From an uncultured Eubacteriales bacterium (GTDB lineage: Bacteria > Bacillota > Clostridia > Lachnospirales > Lachnospiraceae), in assembly GCA_900317095.1 (NCBI GenBank), contig ONFL01000097.1, positions 1 to 42,364 on the forward strand: a stretch of 42,364 bases of DNA. Direction: 5' to 3'. The notes below the pieces were generated by a model. The model ran no database searches and was not told where the DNA came from. It saw only the letters and a program-made list of their open reading frames with translations. Both the position numbers and the translations under genes were made by a program. Shown piece after piece: positions 6,823 through 15,183 of this stretch (within the stretch, counting starts at the first letter, position 1; each line of letters opens with the position of its first letter).

Positions 6823-7740
6823 TCAATCCCCCGGCAGCTTTCCGCTCTTTGTCTGCTGATAGTAATCTATATACTGGCGGAGAGTGGAAATGACCCAGAA
6901 AACGTCGTGGCCGTCATGGATGCCGATCTTTTTCACCAGCTGGCGGGTGGCGTCAAGGACCTCCATGCTGGGCTCAGCCTGCTCCAGGCGGGCGACCTCC
7001 TCAAGGATGCCCCGGAAAATGGCCAGATTGGCGTCGACTGTCCCGGCCAGTTCTGCAGCGGGGAAAATGCCTTCGTGCGCGCAGCAGTAGTGGGAATAGG
7101 ACAGCCCGGCTATCTTGCGGATGGTCCCTATATCCTGGATCAGATCGAATATGTAGGGCGACTTGGCCTTTTCAAGGGAAAGACCGTACATAAGGGCGTC
7201 TCCCAGGCAGCAGACCCCGTCCGGCGTCACGATCAGGTGGTGGAGGGGGGAGTGGCCCGGCGCGTCTATGACCTGGAATGTCTCCCCTGCCACTGTCAGA
7301 TCCCGGCAAGGCAGTCCGGCAATCAGTCTATCTCCCTGACCATTTCCGTCAAGGTCAATAAGGACGGAAGAGAAGGCCGTCATGACCGGCGTGACTTCAG
7401 CTGCCTGCTGCTGGGCATAGGGATCGTCAGTCATATTATCTTTATAGCTTTGCAAAGTCAGGTCATTTTCCAGCCGGGACCCATAGACGGCCGGCGCATG
7501 CTCATCCTCAAGAAAAGCCGCGTCGCCGCATATGTGGTCTATGTGGATGTGAGTGTGGATGATAGCAGCGACGCGCAGGCCCAGGCTGTCAAGCCGCTGC
7601 CGGATCTTGCGGCCTGTCCAGGCAAAACCGCTGTCTATGAGGACGATCTGGGTATCATTGAGGCAGTAAAAAGGAATGTACAGGCCGGGCATGGCGAAAC
7701 AGCCTGTACGTTCGGTTATTTTCTTAATCTTTATTTCCAT
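6823..7740 (-). CDS. MBL-fold metallo-hydrolase
   Basis: This 305-residue cytoplasmic protein has the metallo-beta-lactamase motif H64-I-H66-I-D68-H69, then APGHSPLHH (third-site histidine) and VCCLGDAL (bridging aspartate), completing a two-metal site. IVLIDSGF near residue 35 is the usual preceding strand. The substrate is unknown: the fold covers glyoxalase II-like thioesterases, lactonases and others. The start overlaps the end of the upstream 3-hydroxyacyl-CoA dehydrogenase gene by 17 nt, so the two are co-translated. That hints at a thioester or acyl-CoA-derived substrate, as inference only. Confidence 0.88.
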   Translation of the reverse strand: MEIKIKKITERTGCFAMPGLYIPFYCLNDTQIVLIDSGFAWTGRKIRQRLDSLGLRVAAIIHTHIHIDHICGDAAFLEDEHAPAVYGSRLENDLTLQSYKDNMTDDPYAQQQAAEVTPVMTAFSSVLIDLDGNGQGDRLIAGLPCRDLTVAGETFQVIDAPGHSPLHHLIVTPDGVCCLGDALMYGLSLEKAKSPYIFDLIQDIGTIRKIAGLSYSHYCCAHEGIFPAAELAGTVDANLAIFRGILEEVARLEQAEPSMEVLDATRQLVKKIGIHDGHDVFWVISTLRQYIDYYQQTKSGKLPGD

Positions 7741-8665
7741 AGAGTAAATCGTAGAGGGCGATCAGCTTTTTGTCGCGCTTCTGCGCCGCCGTTACATCCT
7801 TTCCGTCAGAATAATCGTAAAAACCGCTGCCAGTCTTCACACCCAGGTGTCCTTCGTCATCCAGCTTCTTCAGCAGCGGGGAGACCTCGGTGCTGTTGTC
7901 CAGGTCGGGCAGCAGATAGGAACTGATCTTGCTGAATACATCTATGCCGCCGAAGTCGGCGACCTCCAGGGGCCCCAGCACGGCGTAGCGGAAACCGAGT
8001 CCGTATTTCATAACCGCGTCGGCCCCTTCCGGAGTAATGATCCCCTTCTCAACCAGGGAGAGGGTCTCGCGCAAAGCTGCGATCTGGATGCGGTTGGCAG
8101 CGAATCCGGGCACATCCTTGTAGACGATGGCCGGCTTCTTCCCCAGCTGCAGGGAAAGGTCATATATGGCCTGCGCAGCTTCATCCGTTGTGGCGTTGTT
8201 CTTTATGATCTCAATGAGAGGGATCAGATGGGGCGGATTGAACCAGTGCATGCCCAGAAAACGGCCGGGGTGTGAGACTGCCTCTGCCAGGGCATTTATG
8301 GAAAGACCGGATGTGTTTGTGGCGATGATGGCCTGCTCCGGCACCAGATCAGATATCTGCCGGTAAAAATCCTTCTTGATGTCCAGGTTCTCGGCTATAT
8401 TTTCCACGACCAGGTCCGCGCCTGCAAAGCTATCCAAACTGGTTGTAAAGTGCAGGCGGCCGAAAAGGGCAGCTCTTTCCTCCTCCGTCAGCTTGCCCTG
8501 CTCTACGAGTGTGTCCACAGCTTCTACTATTCTCTGTCTGCCGACCTGCAGGGTGGGCTGGCGGTGATTGTAGAGGGTGGTTTCAAAACCGTGCTGTGCG
8601 AAGACCTGGGCCATGGAGTGGCCCATGGTGCCGGCTCCCGCTATAACTACCTTCTTAATATCCAT
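7724..8665 (-). CDS. 3-hydroxyacyl-CoA dehydrogenase
   Basis: The 313-residue enzyme has an N-terminal NAD-binding fold (VVIAGAGTMGHSMAQVFA), then NTSGLSINALA and HPGRFLGMHWFNPPHLIPLIEII. That last segment carries the catalytic histidine of the 3-hydroxybutyryl-CoA dehydrogenase family and is followed by the helical C-terminal domain (PGFAANRI, GLGFRYAVLGPLEVADFGG). It oxidises 3-hydroxyacyl-CoA to 3-ketoacyl-CoA or the reverse. No other butyrate or beta-oxidation gene lies here, so it is probably not the main butyrate-pathway enzyme. The frame opens with a GTG at 8677, but that codon overlaps the AAAGGAG ribosome site. ATG 8665, about 9 nt downstream, is the likely start. Confidence 0.9.
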   Translation of the reverse strand: MDIKKVVIAGAGTMGHSMAQVFAQHGFETTLYNHRQPTLQVGRQRIVEAVDTLVEQGKLTEEERAALFGRLHFTTSLDSFAGADLVVENIAENLDIKKDFYRQISDLVPEQAIIATNTSGLSINALAEAVSHPGRFLGMHWFNPPHLIPLIEIIKNNATTDEAAQAIYDLSLQLGKKPAIVYKDVPGFAANRIQIAALRETLSLVEKGIITPEGADAVMKYGLGFRYAVLGPLEVADFGGIDVFSKISSYLLPDLDNSTEVSPLLKKLDDEGHLGVKTGSGFYDYSDGKDVTAAQKRDKKLIALYDLLYGNKD

Positions 8666-8724
8666 TCTAAAAAGCACTCCTTTTTTTGAATCATATACTG
8701 TTATGCTGACATAAAAAAAGAAAA

Positions 8725-8755
8725 TTGTAAAGAAGGAAATAGACTGTGCTATGAT
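8725..8755 (+). promoter_or_regulatory. Candidate extended -10 promoter of the esterase gene
   Basis: TATGAT (8750-8755) is preceded by TG-n (extended -10), with TTGTAA (8725-8730) 19 nt upstream. The spacing is long, but the extended -10 may compensate. It lies in the 134-nt divergent gap between the dehydrogenase and esterase starts; no clear minus-strand promoter was found there. Confidence 0.4.
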
Positions 8756-8799
8756 AAGGTAAATGGTGAAAAGAGCTTTAGAAAGCGAGGGGAAGAGAT

Positions 8800-9747
8800 A
8801 TGGTTTACAAGAGTATAAGAGATAAGGTTGACCGGCAGCTGCTGCAGGCCTATGATGCCCAGACCGGCTTCGACCTGGATCATCTGGAAGAATTTGTTAA
8901 GGAACAGGACGCGGCGGAGATGGCGGGCCTGAAGGATGATCCGGATGTAGAGGCGCAGTTTCTCACGATCCCGGGGCCTGCGGGCGCGCCTGACCTGAAG
9001 ATCCGCGTATATCAGCCGAAAAACAGAGGCAGCGAGCCGCTGCCGGCCGTCGTATTTTTCCATGGAGGCGGCTTCCTTTTCGGAACATATATCCGGCAGA
9101 ATGACATGTGCTGCCGCTGGTGCAAAAACGTGCCCTGCACTGTGATATCGGTGGATTACCGCCGTGCGCCCCGGTGGAAAGCGCCGGTTCCGGTGGAAGA
9201 CGGCTACGCGGCCCTGGTCTGGGTCCATGACCACGCGGCCGAGATAGGCGTCGATCCGGAGAGGATCGCTCTGGGCGGTCTGTCTGCCGGCGGCAATCTG
9301 GCAGCCACGGTGGCGCTGATGGCCCGCGACCGCAAGGGACCGCATGTCGTTCTGCAGGCAGCTCTCTATGCCGAGCTGGACCCGAAGCTGGAGTCATTTT
9401 CAGCGCACAGCATCCAGGACCCCAAGGTATGGTGCCGGCGGTACGGAGAAATTTCCTGGGATAAATATCTGGAGAAAGGACAGGAGGTCAATGGCTATGT
9501 TTCCCCGCTGGCGGAGAAGGATCTGTCCGGCCTGCCGCCCATGTTCTCCTATACGAGCGAATGCGATATGATGGTCGGTGAAAATATGGCTTACTGGCAG
9601 AGGCTGATGGAGGCGGGCGTGCCGGTCGAGGGGCACGTTTTCCCCGGCGGTTATCACTGCTTTGAAATCCAGGCTCCCGATGCCGACATCAGTCAGGAGG
9701 CCTATGAGCTCACATATCATGCCCTGCGCAGAGCCTTTCATCTATAA
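8800..9747 (+). CDS. Alpha/beta hydrolase, HSL-type esterase
   Basis: The 315-residue protein has the hormone-sensitive-lipase oxyanion motif H88-GGGF and the nucleophile elbow GLSAGG (S162). The acid is likely in SECDMM and the base histidine in GGYHCFE near the C-terminus, giving a full catalytic triad. It should hydrolyse short-chain esters in the cytoplasm; no signal peptide is seen. The usual HSL elbow is GDSAGG, and the Asp-to-Leu change next to the serine is a small oddity. GAGGGGAAG lies just before the ATG. Transcription is convergent with the SDR gene. Confidence 0.9.
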   Translation: MVYKSIRDKVDRQLLQAYDAQTGFDLDHLEEFVKEQDAAEMAGLKDDPDVEAQFLTIPGPAGAPDLKIRVYQPKNRGSEPLPAVVFFHGGGFLFGTYIRQNDMCCRWCKNVPCTVISVDYRRAPRWKAPVPVEDGYAALVWVHDHAAEIGVDPERIALGGLSAGGNLAATVALMARDRKGPHVVLQAALYAELDPKLESFSAHSIQDPKVWCRRYGEISWDKYLEKGQEVNGYVSPLAEKDLSGLPPMFSYTSECDMMVGENMAYWQRLMEAGVPVEGHVFPGGYHCFEIQAPDADISQEAYELTYHALRRAFHL

Positions 9748-9754
9748 GAGCAGT

Positions 9755-9811
9755 TGTATCCAGAGTGCCTGAAAAAGCGGCGGAGCCTAAGAGATTCGCC
9801 GCAGGGATACA
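9755..9811 (+). other. Nested inverted repeat downstream of the esterase gene
   Basis: TGTATCC (9755-9761) can pair with GGATACA (9805-9811), enclosing GCGGCG (9777-9782) paired with CGCCGC (9797-9802). No T-run follows, so it may stabilise or process the mRNA end rather than terminate. Confidence 0.4.
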
Positions 9812-9814
9812 GAC

Positions 9815-9866
9815 GAAAGAAAAAGGGACGTCCCGGTACTGGGGTTTTTGTGTACCAGGGCGCCCC
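9815..9866 (-). terminator. Terminator of the SDR gene
   Basis: On the minus strand a 15-bp imperfect stem (arms at 9866-9852 and 9839-9825, two mismatches) is followed by TTTTTCTTTC. It falls about 30 nt after the SDR stop codon. Confidence 0.75.
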
Positions 9867-9896
9867 TCTTATTAACATTTTTTAGATTAACTCGTT

Positions 9897-10655
9897 TCAG
9901 ACTCCGGTGTAGCCTCCGTCTACCGGGATGGCTGCAGCGGTGATGAAGCGGGCGTCATCGCTTGCCAGGAATGTGATGATGGCTGCCACCTCAAAGTCCT
10001 CGCCGATCCGGTGCATGGGATGCAGATTCCGGTAAGCTTCTTTTGCGTCCTCGGGAACCAGAGGTGTATTTATGACGCCGGGGCAGACACAGTTAACGCG
10101 GATGCCTTCCTTGGCGTACATGGTGCCGGCCGCCTTTGTCAGATTGACGACGCCGCCTTTGGCAGCCGAGTAGGCTACATTGTCGGGAACAGCTACCAGG
10201 CCGAACATGGAAGCCAGGTTTATGACAACGCCGCCGTGTCCCTGTTTGCGCATCTGCATGATGGCATATTTGTCGGAAAGCATTACACCGGTGTAGTCAA
10301 CCCTGTTTACTTTTTCCCAGTTATCCAGGGTCTCATCATCTATGGGTCTGTTGTCGCCGCCGACACCGGCGCTGGCTACCAGGATATCCAGGGAACCGTA
10401 GGTATCAACAGCCAGCTGTACGGCTGCCTTGATGTCCTCTTCCTTTGTGACATCCATTTGTATACCCGCGCAGCCCAGGTGCTCCGCAATCTCCATGACC
10501 TTTTCACTGTAGTCAGCCAGCACTACATAAGCGTTGCTTGCGAGAAACCGTCTTGCGGTTGCAAGTCCCAGCCCGCTGGCGCCGCCGGTGATCAGGGCAA
10601 CTTTTTCTCCCAGATTATACTGAACTGTCTTTTTCGGTTCTACTTCTCTTTTCAT
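9897..10655 (-). CDS. SDR family NAD(P)-dependent oxidoreductase
   Basis: The 252-residue protein is a classical short-chain dehydrogenase: TGGASGLG at 23-30 binds the cofactor, D48 after VVLA suggests NAD preference, and S149, Y162 and K166 (YSAAK) form the active site. VCPGVINTPL and the C-terminal DGGYTGV are typical of the family. It interconverts a hydroxyl and a carbonyl group, but the substrate cannot be told. AAGGAGG lies 8 nt before the ATG at 10655. The 5' leader holds a compact hairpin ending just before that ribosome site and a possible operator, so regulated expression is likely. Nothing around it suggests a pathway. Confidence 0.92.
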   Translation of the reverse strand: MKREVEPKKTVQYNLGEKVALITGGASGLGLATARRFLASNAYVVLADYSEKVMEIAEHLGCAGIQMDVTKEEDIKAAVQLAVDTYGSLDILVASAGVGGDNRPIDDETLDNWEKVNRVDYTGVMLSDKYAIMQMRKQGHGGVVINLASMFGLVAVPDNVAYSAAKGGVVNLTKAAGTMYAKEGIRVNCVCPGVINTPLVPEDAKEAYRNLHPMHRIGEDFEVAAIITFLASDDARFITAAAIPVDGGYTGV

Positions 10656-10673
10656 GTTGAACTTCCTCCTTTT

Positions 10674-10714
10674 TGGTACATTCCCCTTCTTCGGGCGTCC
10701 CCACGCCTGTACCA
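10674..10714 (-). promoter_or_regulatory. Nested hairpin in the SDR leader, abutting the ribosome site
   Basis: On the minus strand TGGTACA (10714-10708) pairs with TGTACCA (10680-10674), enclosing GGCGT (10707-10703), loop GGGG and ACGCC (10698-10694). AAAAAGGAGG follows at once. A stem this close to the ribosome site could tune translation; no ligand class is recognised. Confidence 0.5.
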
Positions 10715-10716
10715 GA

Positions 10717-10746
10717 ATGAATTGTTTTGAAATTGATGCAATTCAT
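10717..10746. promoter_or_regulatory. Possible operator (8-bp inverted repeat)
   Basis: ATGAATTG (10717-10724) and CAATTCAT (10739-10746) form perfect 8-bp arms 14 nt apart, just downstream of the predicted SDR transcription start. This is a typical position for a repressor site; the regulator is unknown. Confidence 0.45.
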
Positions 10747-10757
10747 CTTATGAGAAT

Positions 10758-10786
10758 ATTGTAGTCTGACAATAAACCAAATTCAA
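10758..10786 (-). promoter_or_regulatory. Promoter of the SDR gene
   Basis: On the minus strand TTGAAT (10786-10781), 17 nt, TACAAT (10763-10758). Transcription would start near 10751, giving a leader of about 95 nt. Confidence 0.6.
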
Positions 10787-11100
10787 GCTAAGTTTATCAA
10801 ATAACATTGAATAATATTGACATTGGAGATGATAAATAACAAAAAATGGCGAAAACATGTTTAATAAAGCACAATATATGCAATATTAGCTGAATTCAAC
10901 AGGAAATTGCCTTGATTTCAAGGATTTTGCCAGATTGGCATTGCCAGATTGCTGTCAAACATAAAAAAAGAAAATGAAGCATGCTGAGGAAAAAATAAAA
11001 ACCTCAAAAAAGATTGACAGTTTACTATCAATTTATCCCGAAACAGGAAGACCGGCCCTTTTCTGCAAATAGCGGGCTATCTTCTTTATTTTGAAAGTGA
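10787..11100. other. AT-rich intergenic region with short repeats
   Basis: No gene is visible. The stretch contains a 14-bp palindrome (CCTTGA-TT-TCAAGG, 10910-10923), an 11-bp direct repeat TTGCCAGATTG (10927-10937 and 10941-10951), and a TTGACA box at 11014-11019 within ATTGA...TCAAT, with no matching -10. These may be regulator sites for the flanking divergent genes. Confidence 0.5.
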
Positions 11101-11104
11101 TCTA

Positions 11105-11113
11105 TGCTATGAT
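11105..11113 (+). promoter_or_regulatory. Candidate extended -10 of the AI-2E family gene
   Basis: TG-n-TATGAT (11105-11113) lies about 68 nt before the GTG start, with no clear -35. The same TGCTATGAT string is used before the esterase at 8747-8755. Confidence 0.4.
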
Positions 11114-11180
11114 TAAACGGAGTGTGAAGAATAAAGACGGCTTCTGCCGCTTTGTATACTGCTGTTAAGGAGCTGAAAGA

Positions 11181-12371
11181 GTGAAATTTACCAGAAAGAA
11201 TCTCAAAGGCCGGCGCTGGGTAGACTATGCCATTGCCCTCTGCATCGCCGTGGTCCTGTATCTGGCCCTTTCGCATATTAATTATTTTTTTACCGGCCTG
11301 GCAAAGTTTGGCAGCTTTATTTCTCCGGTCGTCATCGGCTTTGTCATTGCCTATGTTGTGGACCCGCTGGTCCGTCTGTTCAATGACCGGGTTTTCTTCC
11401 GCATCCGTTCCAAGGTGCTGCGCCGGAACATCTCCGTGACCATCTCTCTGATCCTGATCGTCCTCTTCATTGTGATTCTGAGCGTTGCCCTGATCCCCCA
11501 GCTCGTGGACAGTGCCCTGACATTTTTTAAGAACTTCGATGGCTATGTGAAGTCTCTGCAGGATATGCTGCAGGAACTGGCCGGCCGCTATAAGAACTCT
11601 CCGATAGACATTTCCGGCCTCATCACATCCGGAGGCAATCTGCTGGACCGGCTGACATCGATCTTACCCAAGGATCCCAAGAGCATACTTGATACCTCCG
11701 TGAGTATCGGCAAAAATGTCCTTTCCATAGGGATCAGCTGTATTTTGGCCATCTATTTTCTCTTGGACAAGGCCCATCTGCGGGAGGGCTTCAAGCGCTT
11801 TATGCGGGTAATCCTGCCGGAGAAAGCTTATGGACGCGGCGCTCATTTCTGGAAACGCTGCAACTCCATCCTGATCCGCTACATTGCCTGCTCGCTGCTG
11901 GACGCCCTGATCATCGGCTGCTCAAATGCCGTTTTCATGGCCATTACCCGCATGCCTTATATAGCCCTGATCTCTGTGGTCGTGGGTGTGACGAATCTGG
12001 CTCCCACATTCGGGCCGATCGTCGGCGGCGCCATCGGCATGTTCATCCTGGTGCTGGTGCGGCCCTGGTTTGCCCTGATCTTTCTGATCTTTACCTTCAT
12101 TCTGCAGACTATAGACGGCTATGTGATAAAGCCCAAGCTCTTCGGTGATCAGCTGGGCGTGCCCGGTGTATGGATTCTGATCTCCATCATCGTTCTCGGC
12201 CGCATGTTCGGCGTGGTCGGCATTCTGCTCGCCATTCCTGCCGCAGCTATCATAGATTTTATATACCGCGAAAACTTCCTGCCCTGGGCAGAAAAGCGCC
12301 GCCTGGAAAAGAATATGGAAGCCCGGCAGAAAGCGCAGGCCCAGGAGACGGGTGCGGAAGATGAGGAATGA
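11181..12371 (+). CDS. AI-2E family transporter (PerM/YtvI-like permease)
   Basis: The 396-residue integral membrane protein has about eight hydrophobic segments. They include a pair near the N-terminus (about 15-60), one at about 70-95, a soluble amphipathic stretch (about 100-165), and five toward the C-terminus with PTFGPIVGGAIGMF and GVPGVWILISIIVLGRMFGVVGILLAIPAAAI, the conserved AI-2E/PerM core. Family members have been linked to autoinducer-2 or to ion export; no substrate is assigned. GTG at 11181 is chosen because AAGGAG (11167-11172) lies 8 nt upstream. The C-terminal tail is charged and cytoplasmic. The gene stands alone and ends at a strong bidirectional terminator. Confidence 0.9.
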   Translation: MKFTRKNLKGRRWVDYAIALCIAVVLYLALSHINYFFTGLAKFGSFISPVVIGFVIAYVVDPLVRLFNDRVFFRIRSKVLRRNISVTISLILIVLFIVILSVALIPQLVDSALTFFKNFDGYVKSLQDMLQELAGRYKNSPIDISGLITSGGNLLDRLTSILPKDPKSILDTSVSIGKNVLSIGISCILAIYFLLDKAHLREGFKRFMRVILPEKAYGRGAHFWKRCNSILIRYIACSLLDALIIGCSNAVFMAITRMPYIALISVVVGVTNLAPTFGPIVGGAIGMFILVLVRPWFALIFLIFTFILQTIDGYVIKPKLFGDQLGVPGVWILISIIVLGRMFGVVGILLAIPAAAIIDFIYRENFLPWAEKRRLEKNMEARQKAQAQETGAEDEE

Positions 12372-12405
12372 ACTGCAGCCTGCGGCGGGTCCTAACGTAA
12401 AAAAA

Positions 12406-12442
12406 CCGGAAAAGAAACAAGCTGTTTCTTTTCCGGTTTTTT
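12406..12442. terminator. Bidirectional terminator, 13-bp perfect stem
   Basis: CCGGAAAAGAAAC (12406-12418) pairs perfectly with GTTTCTTTTCCGG (12424-12436) around a 5-nt loop, flanked by A7 and T6. It serves the convergent AI-2E family and ABC ATPase genes. Confidence 0.95.
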
Positions 12443-12463
12443 ATATCAGTGCGCTATCTATGT

Positions 12464-13231
12464 TTATCCGCGTATAAAGCGCTTGAGGAATTCTTTTGTC
12501 GCTTCCTGCTGAGGATTGCCGAAGACTTCTTCGGGGCTTCCCTGTTCACAGATGACGCCCTGGTTCATGTAGACGACCTGGCTGGATATATCTCTGGCGA
12601 AGGCCATCTCGTGGGTTACGACGATCATGGTCATACCTTCCTTTGCCAGGGTATCCATGACCGTGAGGACTTCCCCGACCATCTCGGGGTCCAGGGCGGA
12701 CGTTGGTTCGTCGAAGAGCAGGATTTCGGGATCCATAGCCAGCGCCCGGGCGATAGCCACACGCTGCTTCTGCCCGCCGGAAAGCTGCCGGGGCCGGGCT
12801 TTAATATAACTGTCCATGCCTACATGCTTCAGGTACTTCATGGCATTAGCCTGCGCCTCTTCTGCGCTGCGGTGGAGGACCTTTTTCTGGCCTACCATGC
12901 AGTTGTCGAGGACATTCATGTTGGCAAAAAGATTAAAGGACTGGAAAACCATGCCTACATGGGACCGGTACTGGGGGGCATCCACACTCTTATCAGCTAC
13001 GTTCTCGCTGTGGTAGAGGATAGCGCCGGACGTCGGCGTCTCCAGCAGATTAATGCAGCGCAGGAGGGTGGACTTGCCGGAGCCGGAGGCTCCGATGATG
13101 GTGGTCACATCCCCCTTATATACATTGAAATCTATATCCTTCAGCACCTCGTGCTTTCCGAAGCTCTTGGAAAGATGACGGACACTGATGATGGGCTCTC
13201 CCTTTCCAGAAACATTTTCTGCGGAACTCAT
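12464..13231 (-). CDS. Amino acid ABC transporter ATP-binding protein (predicted lysine importer)
   Basis: The 255-residue ATPase has Walker [10 protein letters not shown], signature LSGGQKQR, Walker [15 protein letters not shown] and the switch histidine in VVTHEM. It matches the GlnQ/HisP polar amino acid uptake group. It drives import through the permease encoded just upstream; its ATG overlaps the permease stop by 4 nt (ATGA). Because the operon leader is a lysine riboswitch, lysine or a related basic amino acid is the predicted cargo. It is the last gene of the operon, before a strong terminator. Confidence 0.95.
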   Translation of the reverse strand: MSSAENVSGKGEPIISVRHLSKSFGKHEVLKDIDFNVYKGDVTTIIGASGSGKSTLLRCINLLETPTSGAILYHSENVADKSVDAPQYRSHVGMVFQSFNLFANMNVLDNCMVGQKKVLHRSAEEAQANAMKYLKHVGMDSYIKARPRQLSGGQKQRVAIARALAMDPEILLFDEPTSALDPEMVGEVLTVMDTLAKEGMTMIVVTHEMAFARDISSQVVYMNQGVICEQGSPEEVFGNPQQEATKEFLKRFIRG

Positions 13232-14091
13232 GAACGGTCATCTCCCTTCTTAAGGCTGTCTTCTCTCTCAAGCGCGATCGCGTCGGCACTGCCGGGATCC
13301 TTGGGTTTGTGGTAGTTGTAATTGCCGGCCGTCATCGTCAGCTGGTCGCCCTGCACAAGTTCGTAATCGCTGGAGCCTTCCATCTTGCGCTCGACGATCC
13401 GCAGCAGCAGGGAGGCGACCAGAGTCATGCACAGATAACCTGCCATCTCGATCACAGCGGACGGGAAGTAGATGAAGGTCGCGCCGGCGACAGATTTGTG
13501 AACCGCGAAGAAATCCGAAAAGCCGATGATGAACATAACGGAGGTATCCTTGAGGTTGATGATATAGTTGTTGCCGATCTGGGGCATGATATTGCGGATG
13601 GCCTGGGGCAGGATGACGCTGGTCATGGTCTGAAAATGGTTCATGCCTATGGCCATGGCTCCCTCTGTCTGGCCCGGGTCTACGGAAATGATGCCGCCGC
13701 GGACGGATTCAGCCATATAGGCGCCGGTGTTGATGGAAACGACCAGGATGGAGACCAGCCATTTGTTCTTGAACTGCAGGGCGTTGTTCGAAAAATAAGG
13801 GAGGCCGTAGAAAATAAATACTGCCTGCAGGATCATGGGGGTCCCGCGGAAGACTTCTACGTAGATGCGGATGATGGCCCGGATCAGGCCCAGAAAGAAC
13901 TTCTTGACGGCCGGGTCATTCTCCCGGATGGGGATGGTCTGCAGGATACCGCAGACAAACCCGATCAGGCAGCCGATGGCTGTGGCCACCAGAGCCAGGA
14001 TCAGGGTCCGCTCTATACCGCCCAGGTATGTGCTGCCGTACTTGGCCCAAAGGGAGGAGATATCCTGCAGGAGCAGGGAAAATCGATTCAT
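13228..14091 (-). CDS. Amino acid ABC transporter permease (predicted lysine importer)
   Basis: The 287-residue HisM/GlnP-type permease has about five membrane helices. Its coupling-loop motif [25 protein letters not shown] (the EAA loop) contacts the ATPase. The N-terminus lies outside and the C-terminal 40 residues are a charged cytoplasmic tail. Only one permease gene is present, so it should form a homodimer. It lies 100 nt after the binding-protein gene, across an intercistronic hairpin, and overlaps the ATPase gene by 4 nt. A modest AAAGG ribosome site precedes the ATG. Confidence 0.93.
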   Translation of the reverse strand: MNRFSLLLQDISSLWAKYGSTYLGGIERTLILALVATAIGCLIGFVCGILQTIPIRENDPAVKKFFLGLIRAIIRIYVEVFRGTPMILQAVFIFYGLPYFSNNALQFKNKWLVSILVVSINTGAYMAESVRGGIISVDPGQTEGAMAIGMNHFQTMTSVILPQAIRNIMPQIGNNYIINLKDTSVMFIIGFSDFFAVHKSVAGATFIYFPSAVIEMAGYLCMTLVASLLLRIVERKMEGSSDYELVQGDQLTMTAGNYNYHKPKDPGSADAIALEREDSLKKGDDRS

Positions 14092-14111
14092 ATGTGCTCA
14101 TACCTTTCTGA

Positions 14112-14135
14112 GGGCCGGCTTAAAATAGCCGGCCC
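14112..14135 (-). other. Intercistronic hairpin between binding-protein and permease genes
   Basis: GGGCCGGCT (14112-14120) pairs with AGCCGGCCC (14127-14135) around a 6-nt loop, with no T-run after it on the minus strand. Hairpins here commonly protect the 3' end of the binding-protein mRNA and so raise its level over the permease. Confidence 0.7.
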
Positions 14136-14191
14136 CCTTGCTGCTTTCTTTATTCATTTCATAAAATTCCGGGTGACAATACCCCGCCGGA

Positions 14192-15109
14192 TTATTCGGC
14201 GCTGGTGGGAGCGATCTTGATCGCTTCATTCATCATCTCGTCGAAGTCATCTTTGGTCATGCCGGACAGGACGCTGTTGATCTTGTCCTTGAGCTCTGTG
14301 TTGCCCTTGCGGACAGCAATGCCGATATTTACATCTTCGTCGGATACCTGGAAATTGTCATCTGTGTCGGAGAAATCCAGGATCTTCATGTCCGGATAGG
14401 TATTAACAGCACCAAGGGCTGTGGGCATATCGGTGCAGACGAAGTCAATGCTCTTGGACTCCAGGGCGATCAGCATGGCCGGAGCGGATTCGGCAGGTTC
14501 CTGGATGTTGGCGTCCTTTATCTGAGGCAGGCAGTTCGTATACCAGATGGTGCCGCTCTGAGATGTGCAGGAAACACCGGCAAGATCGGAAACACCCTTG
14601 GCGTCAGCATACTTGCTGTCCTGTAAGGTCAGGCCTACGATGGAAGCATACAGATAAGGACCTGCGAAATCGACCTGCTCCTCCCTGTCCTTGGTCATGG
14701 ACTGGCCGGCTATGGTCGCGTCTACTGTACCGGCCTGAACAGCGGGGATCAGGGAATCCCAGTCAAGCTTCTGGACCTCCAGCTTCCAGTCGTTGGCCTC
14801 GCAGATCTTCTTGGCCATCATGATATCATAGCCGTTGGCGTACTCATCGGAATCCGCAATGGGAACCGCGCCGTTGGAATCGTCGGGCTGGGACCAGTTG
14901 TAGGGAGAGTAAGCGCACTCCATGGCTATGGTCAGGACGCCGTCCTCTACGCCGCTTCCGGAAGCATCAGATGCTGCTGCCGCTGTCTCTCCTGCAGCTG
15001 CACTTTCTGCCGCTCCGCTCTCTGCTGTGTTCTTGGAAGAGCCGCCGCAGGCTGCCAGGCTCAGTGCCATAGCTCCTACAAGCAGGCTGCCGATCAGTTT
15101 CTTTTTCAT
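14192..15109 (-). CDS. Amino acid ABC transporter substrate-binding lipoprotein (predicted lysine)
   Basis: The 305-residue protein begins with a lipoprotein signal (MKKKLIGSLLVGAMALSLAACGG; Cys21 would be lipidated) and a Ser/Ala-rich tether. The SBP_bac_3 (type II periplasmic-binding) fold follows: YSPYNW, GYDIMMAKKI, LDWDSLIPAVQAGTVDATIAG and the MTKDREEQVDFAGPY signature. It captures the ligand outside the membrane for the permease and ATPase genes that follow. The lysine riboswitch upstream points to lysine. GGATGGAG lies just before the ATG at 15109. Confidence 0.94.
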   Translation of the reverse strand: MKKKLIGSLLVGAMALSLAACGGSSKNTAESGAAESAAAGETAAAASDASGSGVEDGVLTIAMECAYSPYNWSQPDDSNGAVPIADSDEYANGYDIMMAKKICEANDWKLEVQKLDWDSLIPAVQAGTVDATIAGQSMTKDREEQVDFAGPYLYASIVGLTLQDSKYADAKGVSDLAGVSCTSQSGTIWYTNCLPQIKDANIQEPAESAPAMLIALESKSIDFVCTDMPTALGAVNTYPDMKILDFSDTDDNFQVSDEDVNIGIAVRKGNTELKDKINSVLSGMTKDDFDEMMNEAIKIAPTSAE

Positions 15110-15183
15110 AGTATCTCCATCCTTCCTTTTTCTGACTGCCTGAGATCATTATCCGGCTGCTGCCGGGACACAGGTGAGAAAAT

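Noticed and set aside
6550..7926. Plus-strand open frame opposite the MBL hydrolase gene
   Set aside because: The minus-strand MBL frame has a complete metal-site motif and operon structure; the plus frame has none.
11014..11042. TTGACA at 11014-11019 as the AI-2E gene promoter
   Set aside because: No -10-like hexamer lies 15-19 nt downstream; the extended -10 at 11105-11113 is a better candidate.
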